From the NCBI RefSeq assembly GCF_016887565.1, contig NZ_CP069396.1, positions 8,166,001 to 8,230,000 on the forward strand: a stretch of DNA of 64,000 bases. The letters run 5' to 3'. Below the pieces are notes generated by a model. That model was not told the origin of the DNA, did no database searches, and saw nothing but the letters and a program-made list of their open reading frames with translations. How positions within the stretch are numbered: position 1 is the stretch's first letter; the number at the start of each line of letters is the position of its first letter. This DNA comes from Archangium violaceum (GTDB lineage: Bacteria; Myxococcota; Myxococcia; Myxococcales; Myxococcaceae). Positions 25,368-34,645 of this stretch are shown here, piece after piece. Both the position numbers and the translations under genes were made by a program.

Positions 25368-25964
25368 TTGAAAATCTACGGACTGACTGGCGGTATCGCC
25401 TCCGGCAAGAGCACCGTGAGCCGGATGCTGCGGGAGCTGGGCGCCCAGGTGCTGGACGCGGACGTCATCGCCCGCGAGGTGGTGGAGCCCGGCACCCCGG
25501 GCCTCGCCGCCGTGGCCGAGCGCTTCCCGGGCGTGCTGGACGCGGAGGGGCGGTTGGATCGGGCGAAGCTGGGGGCGCGCGTCTTCGGGGACCCGAAGGA
25601 GCGGGCCGCCCTCAACGCCATCCTCCACCCGCTCATCGGACAGCAGTTCCTCCTGCGCACCCAGGCGCTGGCCGAGGCGGGGGTGGAGCACCTCCTCTAT
25701 GACGCTCCCCTCCTCATCGAGAACCGGCTGCACGAGGCCATGAACGGGGTGGTGCTGGTGTGGGTGCCCCGCCAGGTGCAGAAGGCCCGGCTCATGTCGC
25801 GCGACGGCCTGGACGAGGCGGCGGCGGAGGCCCGGCTGGCCGCTCAGCTACCGCTCGATGAGAAACGCCAGCATGCGACCTGGCTGGTGGACAACTCGGG
25901 AGATCTGGGAGCAACCCGGGCCCAGGTGGAAGAGGTGTGGCGCGCCATGCTCGCGCGCGGCTGA
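25368..25964 (+). CDS. coaE: Dephospho-CoA kinase
   Basis: CoaE phosphorylates the ribose 3'-hydroxyl of dephospho-CoA, the last step of CoA synthesis. The 198-residue protein has the P-loop GGIASGKSTVSRML at residues 7-20, the family segments LDADVIAREVVEPGTP and YDAPLLIENRLHEAMN, and the lid region QKARLMSRDGLDEAAAEARLAAQ. The start is a TTG at 25368 giving MKIYGLTGGIASGK. No better start exists upstream, because the previous gene stops 7 bp before. The following SDR gene begins 23 bp after its stop. Confidence 0.95.
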   Translation: MKIYGLTGGIASGKSTVSRMLRELGAQVLDADVIAREVVEPGTPGLAAVAERFPGVLDAEGRLDRAKLGARVFGDPKERAALNAILHPLIGQQFLLRTQALAEAGVEHLLYDAPLLIENRLHEAMNGVVLVWVPRQVQKARLMSRDGLDEAAAEARLAAQLPLDEKRQHATWLVDNSGDLGATRAQVEEVWRAMLARG

Positions 25965-25987
25965 GGGACGGGTATGCTCCGCCGCCC

Positions 25988-27172
25988 ATGAGCGAGAAGC
26001 GCAAGGAGCCCCGCGGCAAGGCCGGGACGTACTTCATCACCGGCTTCCCGGGGTTCATCGGCAAGCGGCTGGTCGAGCACATCATCCGGGAGGAGCCCAA
26101 GGCCCATGTCTATGCCCTGGTGCAGCCCAAGCACCTCAAGGAGGCCCAGCAAGTGGCTTCCCGGCTGCACGGGACGGGGGCCACGCTGGAGCTGCTCACC
26201 GGCGACATCGTGGACATGCACCTGGGCCTGTCCGGTGAGGAGTACCAGCGGCTGTGCGAGCGGGTGACGCACATCTACCATCTGGCCGCCGTCTTCTACC
26301 TGGGCGTCCCCAAGGAGACGGCCTGGCGCATCAACGTGGACGGCACCCGCAACGTGCTGGAGCTGGCACGCGACTGCGAGCACCTCAAGCGCTTCAACCA
26401 CTTCTCCTCCTGCCACGTCTCCGGGGACCGGGTGGGCGTCATCGCCGAGGACGAGCTGGACTGCGGCCAGGGTTTCCGCAACGTCTACGAGGAGACCAAG
26501 TTCCAGGCGGAGCGGCTCGTCCAGCGCGCCGCCGCCTCCAACATGCCCGTCACCATCTTCCGCCCGTGCAGCGTGGTGGGGGACTCGCGCACGGGGGAGA
26601 TCGACCGCTTCGAGGGCCCCTACTACCTGGGCATCCTCCTGGTGACGAGCCCGCTGGTGGTGCCCCTGCCGCTGCCCGGCAACGGCGTGGCCCCGCTCAA
26701 CGTGGTGCCCGTGGACTACGTGGTGCGCGCGGTGTGGACGCTGTCGCACGACGAGCGCGCCGTGGGCCGCACCTTCCACCTGGTGGACCCCAACCCCATG
26801 AGCGCCCGCCGCGTCTACGAGCTCATTGCCGAGAAGGCCCACAAGAAGCTGCCCCGCTTCAACCTGAGCGCCCGGGCCGCGGACGTGATGATGCGCCTGC
26901 CCGTGCTGGAGAAGCTCGCCCGCCCCCAGCGCGCCGCCCTCAACTACGTCAACCACCTGGCCATCTACAACTGCCACAACACCCTGGAGCTGCTGGACGG
27001 CACTGGCATCCGCTGCCCTCCCCTCTCCTCCTATCTGGATCAGCTGGTGGCCTACGTGCGCGATCAGTACCGCCAGCGCCGCGAGCAGGCCACCGAGGTC
27101 GAGGACCCGCTGGACCGGACCCCCACCATCCCCGATGAAGAAACGGGCACCGGCCCTCGTCGGAGCCGCTAA
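25988..27172 (+). CDS. Extended SDR-family NAD(P)-dependent reductase
   Basis: 394-residue Rossmann-fold protein of the extended SDR type, close to the NAD-binding domain of fatty acyl-CoA and thioester reductases (Male-sterility/NAD_binding_4). Visible motifs are the cofactor loop TGFPGFIGKRLVEHI, IYHLAAVFYLGVPKE, NVDGTRNVLELAR, the catalytic YEETK (Tyr and Lys) preceded by HFSSCHVSG, and the C-terminal NVVPVDYVVRAVWTLS. I prefer the ATG at 25988 over the open frame from 25937, which lies in the end of coaE. The substrate is probably a lipid or sterol-like carbonyl or thioester, but this is inference. It is followed after 2 bp by the EGF-like lipoprotein gene. Confidence 0.8.
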   Translation: MSEKRKEPRGKAGTYFITGFPGFIGKRLVEHIIREEPKAHVYALVQPKHLKEAQQVASRLHGTGATLELLTGDIVDMHLGLSGEEYQRLCERVTHIYHLAAVFYLGVPKETAWRINVDGTRNVLELARDCEHLKRFNHFSSCHVSGDRVGVIAEDELDCGQGFRNVYEETKFQAERLVQRAAASNMPVTIFRPCSVVGDSRTGEIDRFEGPYYLGILLVTSPLVVPLPLPGNGVAPLNVVPVDYVVRAVWTLSHDERAVGRTFHLVDPNPMSARRVYELIAEKAHKKLPRFNLSARAADVMMRLPVLEKLARPQRAALNYVNHLAIYNCHNTLELLDGTGIRCPPLSSYLDQLVAYVRDQYRQRREQATEVEDPLDRTPTIPDEETGTGPRRSR

Positions 27173-27174
27173 TC

Positions 27175-28116
27175 ATGCGCCACCTCTCCCGCCTCCTCTT
27201 CCTTCCGCTCGGTGCCGTGCTCGGCACGGGCTGCTTCGTGAACACGGGCCCCGATGTCGAGAAGAACCCGTGCGACCCCAACCCCTGCACCCAGGGTGAC
27301 AAGACCCAGTGCGTCAACGAGGACGGCAACGCGCGCTGCCTCTGCAAGCCGGGCACCGTCCTGCGGCCGAGCGGCGCCTGCGAGCCCCTCACCGCCGTCA
27401 ACTGCCCCGAGCACGGCGGCGATACCTCCGAGCCGGATGACTGCCTGTCCCGCGCCGCCCCGCTCGCCACCAACGTCCAGCGCCAGCAGAGCATCGAGCC
27501 CGTCGGCGACTACGACTTCTTCAAGATCGACGGCACCGTCGACAACGTCTACACCGTCACCGTGGAGCCTGGGCCCGGCTCGCTCATGCCGCGCGTGGAC
27601 GTGTTCGATCAGGGCGGTGAGTGGATCCGCGCCCACGACGGCCGTCCCAAGGCCCAGGTGGGCTTCAAGGCCCGCGCCTCCGCGCCCTACTACGTGCGCG
27701 TGAGCCACTCGCCGATGGATGCCTCCGCCGCCACCGGCGCCTACGCCCTCACCTCCAGCCTGGTGGGCAAGGATGACTACGGCGACCTCCCGGCCGACTC
27801 CACCCTCTTCGTCCCGGACGTGGGCGGCACCAACACCCCGAACACCCGCTACGGGCGCTTCGAGTACGGCCAGGACGAGGACTGGATCGCCCTCGACGTC
27901 ACCCAGGGCACCACGTACCGGATCGAGTTCGACACCAGCCGCTTCCTGCCCGCGCTCGCCGCCTTCACCCGCGAGGACGTGAAGAACCCGTTCCGCACCG
28001 CCCGCGCCGCGTACGTGGACATCTCCTCTCCCGGCGGCAACACCCGGGTCTACCTCAACCTCTACTCGCCGCAGGCCGAGCCGGGCAGCTACGCCTTCCG
28101 GCTGTTCCGTTACTAG
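27175..28116 (+). CDS. Lipoprotein with EGF-like domain
   Basis: 313-residue predicted lipoprotein. The signal peptide has lipobox LGTGC (Cys ~20). An EGF-like module follows at residues ~30-75 with the spacing CDPNPCTQGDKTQC, CLCKPG and a later C. The rest consists of two strand-rich segments that resemble bacterial pre-peptidase C-terminal (PPC-like) domains: YDFFKIDGTVDNVYTVTVEP, PYYVRVSHSP, DWIALDVTQGTTYRIEFDT and YLNLYSPQAEPGSYAFRLF. Such surface proteins with EGF-like modules are common in myxobacteria; the role is unknown. It starts 2 bp after the SDR gene and ends before the REP-like repeats. Confidence 0.7.
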   Translation: MRHLSRLLFLPLGAVLGTGCFVNTGPDVEKNPCDPNPCTQGDKTQCVNEDGNARCLCKPGTVLRPSGACEPLTAVNCPEHGGDTSEPDDCLSRAAPLATNVQRQQSIEPVGDYDFFKIDGTVDNVYTVTVEPGPGSLMPRVDVFDQGGEWIRAHDGRPKAQVGFKARASAPYYVRVSHSPMDASAATGAYALTSSLVGKDDYGDLPADSTLFVPDVGGTNTPNTRYGRFEYGQDEDWIALDVTQGTTYRIEFDTSRFLPALAAFTREDVKNPFRTARAAYVDISSPGGNTRVYLNLYSPQAEPGSYAFRLFRY

Positions 28117-28153
28117 TGGAGTCCTTGGACAGGGTCCGAGGGCCCGTGGATGT

Positions 28154-28188
28154 CCCCTCTCCCTCTGGGAGAGGGCTAGGGTGAGGGT
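28154..28188 (+). repeat. REP-like palindromic repeat, copy 1
   Basis: Copy of a widespread extragenic palindrome: CCCTCTCCCTCTGGGAGAGGG followed by CTAGGGTGAGGGT. The core CCCTCTCCC/GGGAGAGGG folds on itself. Copy 2 lies 109 bp downstream in the opposite orientation. Together they could form a large stem after the lipoprotein gene, or reflect insertion by a REP-associated transposase. Confidence 0.7.
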
Positions 28189-28296
28189 CTTCCCCCTGGA
28201 GCGCATCCCCACATGGGAGCTCACAGAGAGACGGCGAGGAGGGCAATTGCGTGCCGCGATGCAAGCCGGGGCGAGGAACACGAGGGTGACGTGACG

Positions 28297-28331
28297 ACCC
28301 TCACCCCCCGCCCTCTCCCAGAGGGAGAGGG
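28297..28331 (-). repeat. REP-like palindromic repeat, copy 2 (inverted)
   Basis: Inverted second copy, reading ACCCTCACCCCCCGCCCTC and then the CCAGAGGGAGAGGG core on the plus strand. It matches copy 1 apart from CTA to CGG-type changes in the arm. The flank at 28351-28371 also resembles the flank before copy 1 (GTGGAGT...GGACAG), suggesting that the duplicated unit is longer than the core. Confidence 0.7.
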
Positions 28332-28350
28332 AGCATGCGCAACACGACTC

Positions 28351-28371
28351 TGTCCACGAACTTCGCGGACA
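28351..28371. repeat. 21-bp near-perfect palindrome beside the REP pair
   Basis: TGTCCACGAACTTCGCGGACA is an inverted repeat with one mismatched pair (TGTCC, CGAA, central C, TTCG, GGACA). It lies 23 bp from the end of the minus-strand TPR-like gene and may be its terminator or part of a larger repeated element. Confidence 0.5.
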
Positions 28372-28393
28372 CTCCACCAGGCCTCGGCCCGAT

Positions 28394-29296
28394 TCAGCGA
28401 ACGGTGATGATGTCCTGGTCCAGCAGGTGGGCCAGGACACGCAACGTGTCCAGCCGGGACATGCCGGAGACGGAGAAGAGCGCCTCGTAGGTGAGCTGCC
28501 CGTCGATCCGCGACAGCAGGAAGCCCGCGCGGGGATCCAGGCTGAGCCGCATCAGGTCCGCCATGCGCAGCTTCAGCACGGGCACCCGCTTCAGGTCCCC
28601 CAGCTTCGCCTCCAGCGCGGCCTGCTGCGCGCGCGCGCAGCGCTCGCGAGCACTCGCCAGCCGAGCATCGCCCGGAGCGAGCGCCTCGGCCTTGAGCACC
28701 AGCGCCATGGCGCTCGACGGATCTCCCAACGAGAGCAGCTCCTCCACGCCCTGAAGCAGCGTGACCACGTCCGTCCGGGGAGCCACCTGGGGCACGGGCA
28801 CGGGCGGGGGCGTGATCGCACGCAGGGGCGTGCTCACCCGAGCGGGCGTGACCGGCCGGGGCGCCTCCACCCGCCGGGGAGCCGCCACCACCGGCTTCTC
28901 CTCCTCGAGCGGCGCCTCGGAGAGGAAGGCCAGCACGTCGGCGGTGATGTGGCTGCCCTGAGCCGGAGCGGCGGGCGCCACCTCCATCTCCTCGTCCAAC
29001 AGGATGACGCTCACCTCCAGCGCGGGCTGGGGCGCCACGGGCCGGGGCACGGCGGCCAGCGGGCGCACGGCGGGCGGCGGAGGCCTCGTGACCGCGGCGT
29101 TGCCGCTCTTGGCGAGCCACTCGCGGGCCCGGGGGTTGGAGGGGTCATGCGCCAGGGCACGCACGAAGAGGCGCTGGGCGCCCTCGGCGTCGCCTCCGAG
29201 GCGCAGCCAGAGCCCCGCCTCGATGAGCTGGTTGGCCCGGATGGCGTCGTGGCTCGGGGCCTGCTCGCTACCGAAAGAGGCGTGTGGGGCAATCAT
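28394..29296 (-). CDS. TPR-like protein with C-terminal myxobacterial winged-helix-like domain
   Basis: 300-residue cytoplasmic protein. N-terminal residues ~15-65 form a TPR-like pair (ANQLIEAGLWLRLGGDAEGA, LFVRALAHDPSNPRAREWLA). A long Pro/Ala/Val-rich linker follows, then a second helical repeat (LLSLGDPSSAMALVLKAEALAPGDARL) and a C-terminal module with DLMRLSLDPRAGFLLSRIDG and SGMSRLDTLRVLAHLLDQDII. The last block recurs in many myxobacterial signalling proteins, from memory of the family. I chose the ATG at 29296 because GGAGG lies 5 nt upstream. The TTG at 29347 would add 17 unlikely residues. A sigma70-like promoter lies at 29359-29387. Function unknown. Confidence 0.65.
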   Translation of the reverse strand: MIAPHASFGSEQAPSHDAIRANQLIEAGLWLRLGGDAEGAQRLFVRALAHDPSNPRAREWLAKSGNAAVTRPPPPAVRPLAAVPRPVAPQPALEVSVILLDEEMEVAPAAPAQGSHITADVLAFLSEAPLEEEKPVVAAPRRVEAPRPVTPARVSTPLRAITPPPVPVPQVAPRTDVVTLLQGVEELLSLGDPSSAMALVLKAEALAPGDARLASARERCARAQQAALEAKLGDLKRVPVLKLRMADLMRLSLDPRAGFLLSRIDGQLTYEALFSVSGMSRLDTLRVLAHLLDQDIITVR

Positions 29297-29358
29297 CGGG
29301 ACCTCCGGAACGGAGGAGTCCCCCCAGGGGAACTCAGGAAAGCTCAAGAACTTGAGAA

Positions 29359-29387
29359 ATCCTAAGCCCCCACCGGGACCGCGTCAA
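29359..29387 (-). promoter_or_regulatory. Sigma70-type promoter of the TPR-like gene
   Basis: TTGACG (29382-29387), a 17-bp spacer and TAGGAT (29359-29364) on the minus strand, giving a ~55-nt leader before the ATG at 29296. Upstream of it is GTGTAGGGATTCC (near 29420-29432), which shares TGTAGGGATT with a palindrome ahead of the gene at 39806. Confidence 0.55.
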
Positions 29388-29456
29388 ACACTTTTGGCGG
29401 ATTTTTCCAAACGAGCGGAATCCCTACACCCTCGAACAATCTCCTTCATTTCCGGA

Positions 29457-29487
29457 GAGTGTGCGCCCGGACGGCGAGCGCACACTC
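29457..29487 (-). terminator. Hairpin after argD
   Basis: Perfect 10-bp inverted repeat GAGTGTGCGC (29457-29466) and GCGCACACTC (29478-29487), 11-nt loop, starting 17 bp after the argD stop. No T-run follows. Confidence 0.6.
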
Positions 29488-29504
29488 CCGGGAGAGGCCG
29501 TCCC

Positions 29505-30761
29505 TCAGGACTTGAGGGCGCGCTCGAGGAGGCGCACGCCCTGGTCGAGCTCGTCATGGGTGACGGTGTAGGCCGGGGCGAAGCGGAGGGTCTTCTCGCC
29601 GGCGGCGTTGAGGAGCAGGCCGAGCTCGCGGCACTTGGCGATGTAGGGCGCGGCGTCCTGGAAGAGCTCCACGCCGATCAGCAGGCCATGGCCGCGCGCC
29701 TCCTTGACGACGGTGGGCAGGCGACCCTGGAGCTCGCGCAGGCGGGAGAGGAAGTAATCCCCCTTCTGCGTCACGTCGCGGAGCATCTGCGGATCCGTCA
29801 CCTTGCGCAGGACGACGTTGGCGGCGGTGGCGGCGATGAGGTTGCCGCCGAAGGTGGAGCCGTGGGTGCCCGGCACCAGGCTCTTGCCGGCCTCCTCGGT
29901 GCACAGCATGGCGCCAATGGGCAGGCCGTTGCCGAGCGACTTCGCCAGGCTGATGCCATCCGGGAGGATGTCCTCGTGCTGGTAGGCGAAGACCTTGCCG
30001 GTGCGGCCCATGCCGGTCTGGATCTCATCCACGAGCAGCAGCAGGCCCTTCTCGTCGCACAGGGCGCGCAGGGCCTTGAGGAAGCCCGCGGGAGCCGAGC
30101 GCACGCCGCCCTCGCCCTGGATGGGCTCCACGAGGATGGCGGCGGTGTTCGGGCCCACGGCCTTCTTCACGGCCTCCAGGTCCCCGTAGGGCACGTGGGT
30201 GAAGCCGGCCGGGAGCGGCTCGAAGCCCTTCTGGTACTTCGTCTGGCCGGTGGCGGTGACGGTGGCCAGGGTGCGCCCGTGGAAGGAGTTCTCGAAGGTG
30301 ATGATCTCGTAGCGGTCCGGGTTGCCGCGGTCCTTCTGGACCTTGCGGGCCAGCTTGATGAGGGCCTCGTTGGCCTCGGCGCCCGAGTTGCAGAAGAAGG
30401 CGCGCTGCAGGCCCGAGGCGGCGGTGAGCCGGCCGGCCAGCTCGATCTGCGGCTCGGAGTAGAAGACGTTGGAGACGTGCCAGAGCTTCTCCAGCTGGCT
30501 GCGCACGGCGGCGACCACCTCCGGGTGGCAGTGGCCGAGCCCGCACGTGGCGATGCCGCCGAGCAGGTCCAGATACTCACGGCCCTCGGCGTCCCAGACG
30601 CGCGAGCCCAGCCCGCGCTCCAGCACGATGGGCTGCTGCTTGTAGTTCTGCAGCAGGTGGGCCTTGGCCTTCTCCATCCACTGCTCGTTCTTGCCGGCGG
30701 TGGAGGCGGCCTTCGAGGCGGCTTCGGTATTGGCGTTCTTCGTCGGAGTGGTGAGGGGCAC
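29505..30761 (-). CDS. argD: Acetylornithine/N-succinyldiaminopimelate-type aminotransferase
   Basis: Class III PLP aminotransferase of 418 residues, most like acetylornithine aminotransferase, which forms N-acetylornithine in arginine synthesis. Motifs in order: YLDLLGGIATCGLGHCHPEVV, FFCNSGAEANEALIKLARK, FENSFHGRTLATVTATGQ, EPIQGEGGVRSAPAGFLKAL, LLLVDEIQTGMGRTGK, the PLP lysine in DGISLAKSLGNGLPIGAML, and HGSTFGGNL. The start is a GTG at 30761 after GGGAG. It adds a ~28-residue Thr/Ala-rich N-terminal extension not found in E. coli ArgD, and a later start cannot be excluded. It is 17 bp downstream of hslU and ends at a hairpin. Substrate could also be succinyl-DAP or GABA-like amines. Confidence 0.85.
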   Translation of the reverse strand: MPLTTPTKNANTEAASKAASTAGKNEQWMEKAKAHLLQNYKQQPIVLERGLGSRVWDAEGREYLDLLGGIATCGLGHCHPEVVAAVRSQLEKLWHVSNVFYSEPQIELAGRLTAASGLQRAFFCNSGAEANEALIKLARKVQKDRGNPDRYEIITFENSFHGRTLATVTATGQTKYQKGFEPLPAGFTHVPYGDLEAVKKAVGPNTAAILVEPIQGEGGVRSAPAGFLKALRALCDEKGLLLLVDEIQTGMGRTGKVFAYQHEDILPDGISLAKSLGNGLPIGAMLCTEEAGKSLVPGTHGSTFGGNLIAATAANVVLRKVTDPQMLRDVTQKGDYFLSRLRELQGRLPTVVKEARGHGLLIGVELFQDAAPYIAKCRELGLLLNAAGEKTLRFAPAYTVTHDELDQGVRLLERALKS

Positions 30762-30778
30762 GGGGACTCCCGGGTGGG

Positions 30779-32179
<1,401 letters not shown>

Positions 32180-32191
32180 GGTGACGCCCCC

Positions 32192-32719
32192 TCAGAGCTC
32201 TTCGATGGAGATGTTGGAGTTGGTGTAGATGCAGATGTCCGCGGCGATCTGCATGGCGTGGGTGGCCACCTCACGGGCGGGCAGCTGCGTGTGCGCCATG
32301 AGGGCGCGGGCGGCGGCGAGCGCGTAGGAGCCACCGCTGCCCACGGCGGCGATGCCGTAGTCGGGCTCGATGACGTCGCCGGAGCCGGAGAGGATGAAGG
32401 TCTTCTCGCGATCGGCCACGACGAGCAGGGCCTCCAGGCGGCGGAGGAAGCGGTCGGTGCGCCAGTCCTTCCCGAGCTCCACGCAGGCGCGGGCCAGGTT
32501 CTTCTGGTGCTCCTTGAGACGAGCCTCGAAGCGCTCGAAGAGGGTGAAGGCGTCGGCGGTGCTGCCCGCGAAGCCGGCGATGACGGAGCCCTCGCCGATG
32601 CGGCGCACCTTCTTCGCCGTGTTCTTCATGATGGTCTTGTCGAGACTGACCTGACCATCGCCCGCGATGACGACCTTTCCCTCGCGGCGGACGCAGAGGA
32701 TGGTGGTGCCGTGGAACAT
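32192..32719 (-). CDS. hslV: HslV peptidase subunit of the HslUV protease
   Basis: Proteasome-like threonine peptidase, 175 residues. The start is [21 protein letters not shown]. After removal of the short MFHG propeptide, the first Thr of TTIL is the nucleophile. Other marks are [60 protein letters not shown] and [16 protein letters not shown]. It is followed after 12 bp by hslU. In many bacteria hslV directly follows xerC. Here 11.9 kb of other DNA separates them, including a copy of the xerC end at 33455. Confidence 0.97.
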   Translation of the reverse strand: MFHGTTILCVRREGKVVIAGDGQVSLDKTIMKNTAKKVRRIGEGSVIAGFAGSTADAFTLFERFEARLKEHQKNLARACVELGKDWRTDRFLRRLEALLVVADREKTFILSGSGDVIEPDYGIAAVGSGGSYALAAARALMAHTQLPAREVATHAMQIAADICIYTNSNISIEEL

Positions 32720-32878
32720 GGAGGGGGGTTTAACAAGTGGAAGCGGGGGATTCCATCGTTCCCCGACTGGCTGTTCGCCCTCGCACCCTTTTCGCAGTAG
32801 CCCCGCCTGGAGCGTCGTTCAGCGCGCCTTGAGAGGGGCGGTGCATTGGCCCGGCGCATGCTTCCGGCGCCGCTCGCC

Positions 32879-33403
32879 ATGCCCGGACCCCATGACCTCT
32901 TCGCACGCTTCACCTTCGGCCACCCCGAGCGAGCCGCGGCGGAACTGCGTGCCGTCCTGCCTCCGCATGTCGTCTCCGAGGTGGACTGGTCGTCCCTGCG
33001 GAGAGAGTCCGGCTCCGTCGTGGACCCGGAGCTGAGGGAGACCGAGAGCGACCTGCTCTTCACGGCCCGCCTGCGCGAGGGCCGGCCGTTGCGGCTGTAT
33101 GTGCTGCTCGAACACCAGTCCTCGGTGGACAGGTGGATGGCGCTGAGAATGCTGCGTTACGTGGTCCGGCAGGTGGAGCACTGGCGCACACAGCATCCGG
33201 AGAGCACGGTGCTCCCGGTCATCATCCCGCTGGTCATGTACCACGGGCCGGACGGGGCCTGGTCGGCACCCCGCCGGGCGGAGGAGCTCTTCGACGTGCC
33301 GGGCGAGGGGGAACAACGGGAGCGCTGGAGGGCGCTGATGCCACGCTTCGGCGACCCGCCTCCGCATGCTGGGCTACAAGGTCGCGCTTTGCAGGATCGA
33401 TGA
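32879..33403 (+). pseudogene. Truncated Rpn/PDDEXK-family transposase-like nuclease
   Basis: 5' remnant of a recombination-promoting nuclease (Rpn, 'putative transposase, YhgA-like'). From the ATG at 32879 it reads MPGPHDLFARFTFGHPERAA, then VVSEVDWSSLRRESGSVVDPEL and RETESDLLFTARLREGRPLR, followed by LYVLLEHQSSVDRWMALRML and VIIPLVMYHGPDGAWSAPR, all typical of the N-terminal catalytic half. Family resemblance stops near 33350 after WRALMPRF. The frame then ends at 33403 with unrelated residues, whereas intact members run to ~300 residues. About 50 bp beyond the stop lies the xerC-end copy. The gene is probably dead, and its truncation fits rearrangement at this junction. Confidence 0.75.
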
Positions 33404-33454
33404 ACAGACGAGCTCCCGAGCAGACGAAGGCGCTCGTCGTACCCGGTGATGACT

Positions 33455-33503
33455 CCCTCCGGTGCGCGGCGTCGTAGACGGCCTGGAGCCGATCCCAGCT
33501 CAC
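33455..33503 (-). repeat. Left direct repeat: orphan copy of the xerC 3' end
   Basis: 49 bp nearly identical to 44654-44702. On the minus strand it encodes VSWDRLQAVYDAAHR, corresponding to VSWEQLQAVYDAAHP at the XerC C-terminus. Similarity begins and ends abruptly and no other xerC sequence is present, so this is an attachment-site-like duplicate rather than a decayed full gene. Confidence 0.75.
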
Positions 33504-33535
33504 ATCCAAGACCATCAACCCCTGGGCCAAAAAAA

Positions 33536-33559
33536 AAGCCGGCCACACAGGGCCGGCTT
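33536..33559 (-). terminator. Intrinsic terminator after the first Hint gene
   Basis: AAGCCGGCC (33536-33544) and GGCCGGCTT (33551-33559) form a 9-bp stem with a 6-nt loop. On the minus strand it is followed by an unbroken T-run (33537 down to 33529). It lies 33 bp after the stop of the gene at 33592 and closes the island's transcription unit just inside the left repeat. Confidence 0.9.
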
Positions 33560-33591
33560 CTTCTACCTACAGAGGTCTTCGAACACCGCGC

Positions 33592-34560
33592 TCACTCCCC
33601 GAGGACGAGATCCGCGGGGACGTTGTTGCGCAGGATGATCCGGTTGAGCTCCTCCACGTACTCGCTCTGGTAGCGGATGGAGCCATTGAGATAGCCCTGG
33701 GCCACCAGGATGTTGGAGGTGAGATCCCGGCTCACGGGACGCAGGTTGTAGACCTTGCCGAACCACTCCCGCCGCTCGATGGCGAGGATCTTGTCGAGCG
33801 TGCCATCCTGCTTGACCAGGTACTCACCCGGGATGAAATCCATGGCCTTGGAGACTGCGCCCTCGCTGGTGACGAGCGGGTGATGCTCCGTCACCGACAG
33901 GCTGCCACCCGACTCCATGTGGAAGTCCAGGATCTCCTGCTTCGCGGGATCCTTGTCCAGGGTGTAGGTCGCGACAGGGTTGGCGATGTAGGTGAGGTTG
34001 TCGAGGGTGGCGTCCGGCGAGAGGGTGATCAGATCCGCGCGGCCAATGGACTGGGCCGCGGAGATGCTCTGCTCACCCGCCTCGAAGAGGACCTGCTGGT
34101 CGGGGGTGTAGCAACCCGGCTCGCACACGCCATCGTTGAGGACGTCCGCGGGCTTCTCCAGGTGGCCCAGTTGAGCGAGCTGTTCACCCGTCAGGGTCCA
34201 GGAGCTGGGCGTCACCTGGGCCTGGGAGCCGGCGGCACCGGGCCCGATCCAGATGTCGTAGTTCACCCTGGGATCCACATACACCGGGTAGATGTAGATC
34301 TGATAAGTGAGATACGCGGTGTTGGCATCCTCCGTGAAGACGGGGGACCAGAAGCGGCTGTCCTTCGGTTTGCCCGCGAGCTGATAGAGGTTCTTGTTCG
34401 CCTGAATCTGGGCCCACCGCTGCCGCCCATAGGCCTGGCTCGAGTTGGTGATCTGATCAAAGGTGCAACGGTACTCTGAGGGAGCCCAGGTGACGGCGGA
34501 TGCCTGGGATGCAATACCCAGAATCGTCATGGCAGCAAGGGAATAGATGTTTTTCTTCAT
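33592..34560 (-). CDS. Secreted Hint-domain (hedgehog/intein) protein 1
   Basis: 322 residues. A signal peptide (MKKNIYSLAAMTILGIASQASA) is followed by a ~125-residue N-terminal domain shared only with the other two paralogues here (WAPSEYRC, GRQRWAQ, YPVYVDP, IGPGAAGS). A Hint domain spans ~150 to 305: Cys150 in VCEPGCYTPDQQVLF is the splice-type nucleophile, TEHHPLVT (Thr224, His227) is block B, and KVYNLRPVSRDLTSNILVAQG is block F. No C-terminal His-Asn pair follows, so hedgehog-like N-terminal cleavage is more likely than splicing. Only ~28 residues follow, with no toxin domain. It is the last gene before the terminator. The biological role is unknown; autoprocessing is inferred. Confidence 0.75.
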   Translation of the reverse strand: MKKNIYSLAAMTILGIASQASAVTWAPSEYRCTFDQITNSSQAYGRQRWAQIQANKNLYQLAGKPKDSRFWSPVFTEDANTAYLTYQIYIYPVYVDPRVNYDIWIGPGAAGSQAQVTPSSWTLTGEQLAQLGHLEKPADVLNDGVCEPGCYTPDQQVLFEAGEQSISAAQSIGRADLITLSPDATLDNLTYIANPVATYTLDKDPAKQEILDFHMESGGSLSVTEHHPLVTSEGAVSKAMDFIPGEYLVKQDGTLDKILAIERREWFGKVYNLRPVSRDLTSNILVAQGYLNGSIRYQSEYVEELNRIILRNNVPADLVLGE

Positions 34561-34645
34561 GCGTGGTGGTCTCCAGGCCAGAGGGACTGCGTGTGATGCG
34601 GGAGTTGCCCGCCTCAGCTCTTCAATGCTGGGTGAAAAGCGTCAT

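Noticed and set aside
28213-28407. Small plus-strand ORF across the REP-like repeats
   Set aside because: It reads through both palindromes and has no ribosome site or coding-like composition.
33234-33548. Minus-strand ORF of 104 codons containing the XerC-like segment
   Set aside because: Only ~16 residues match XerC; the rest is unrelated and antisense to the Rpn fragment, so it is a repeat scar and not a gene.
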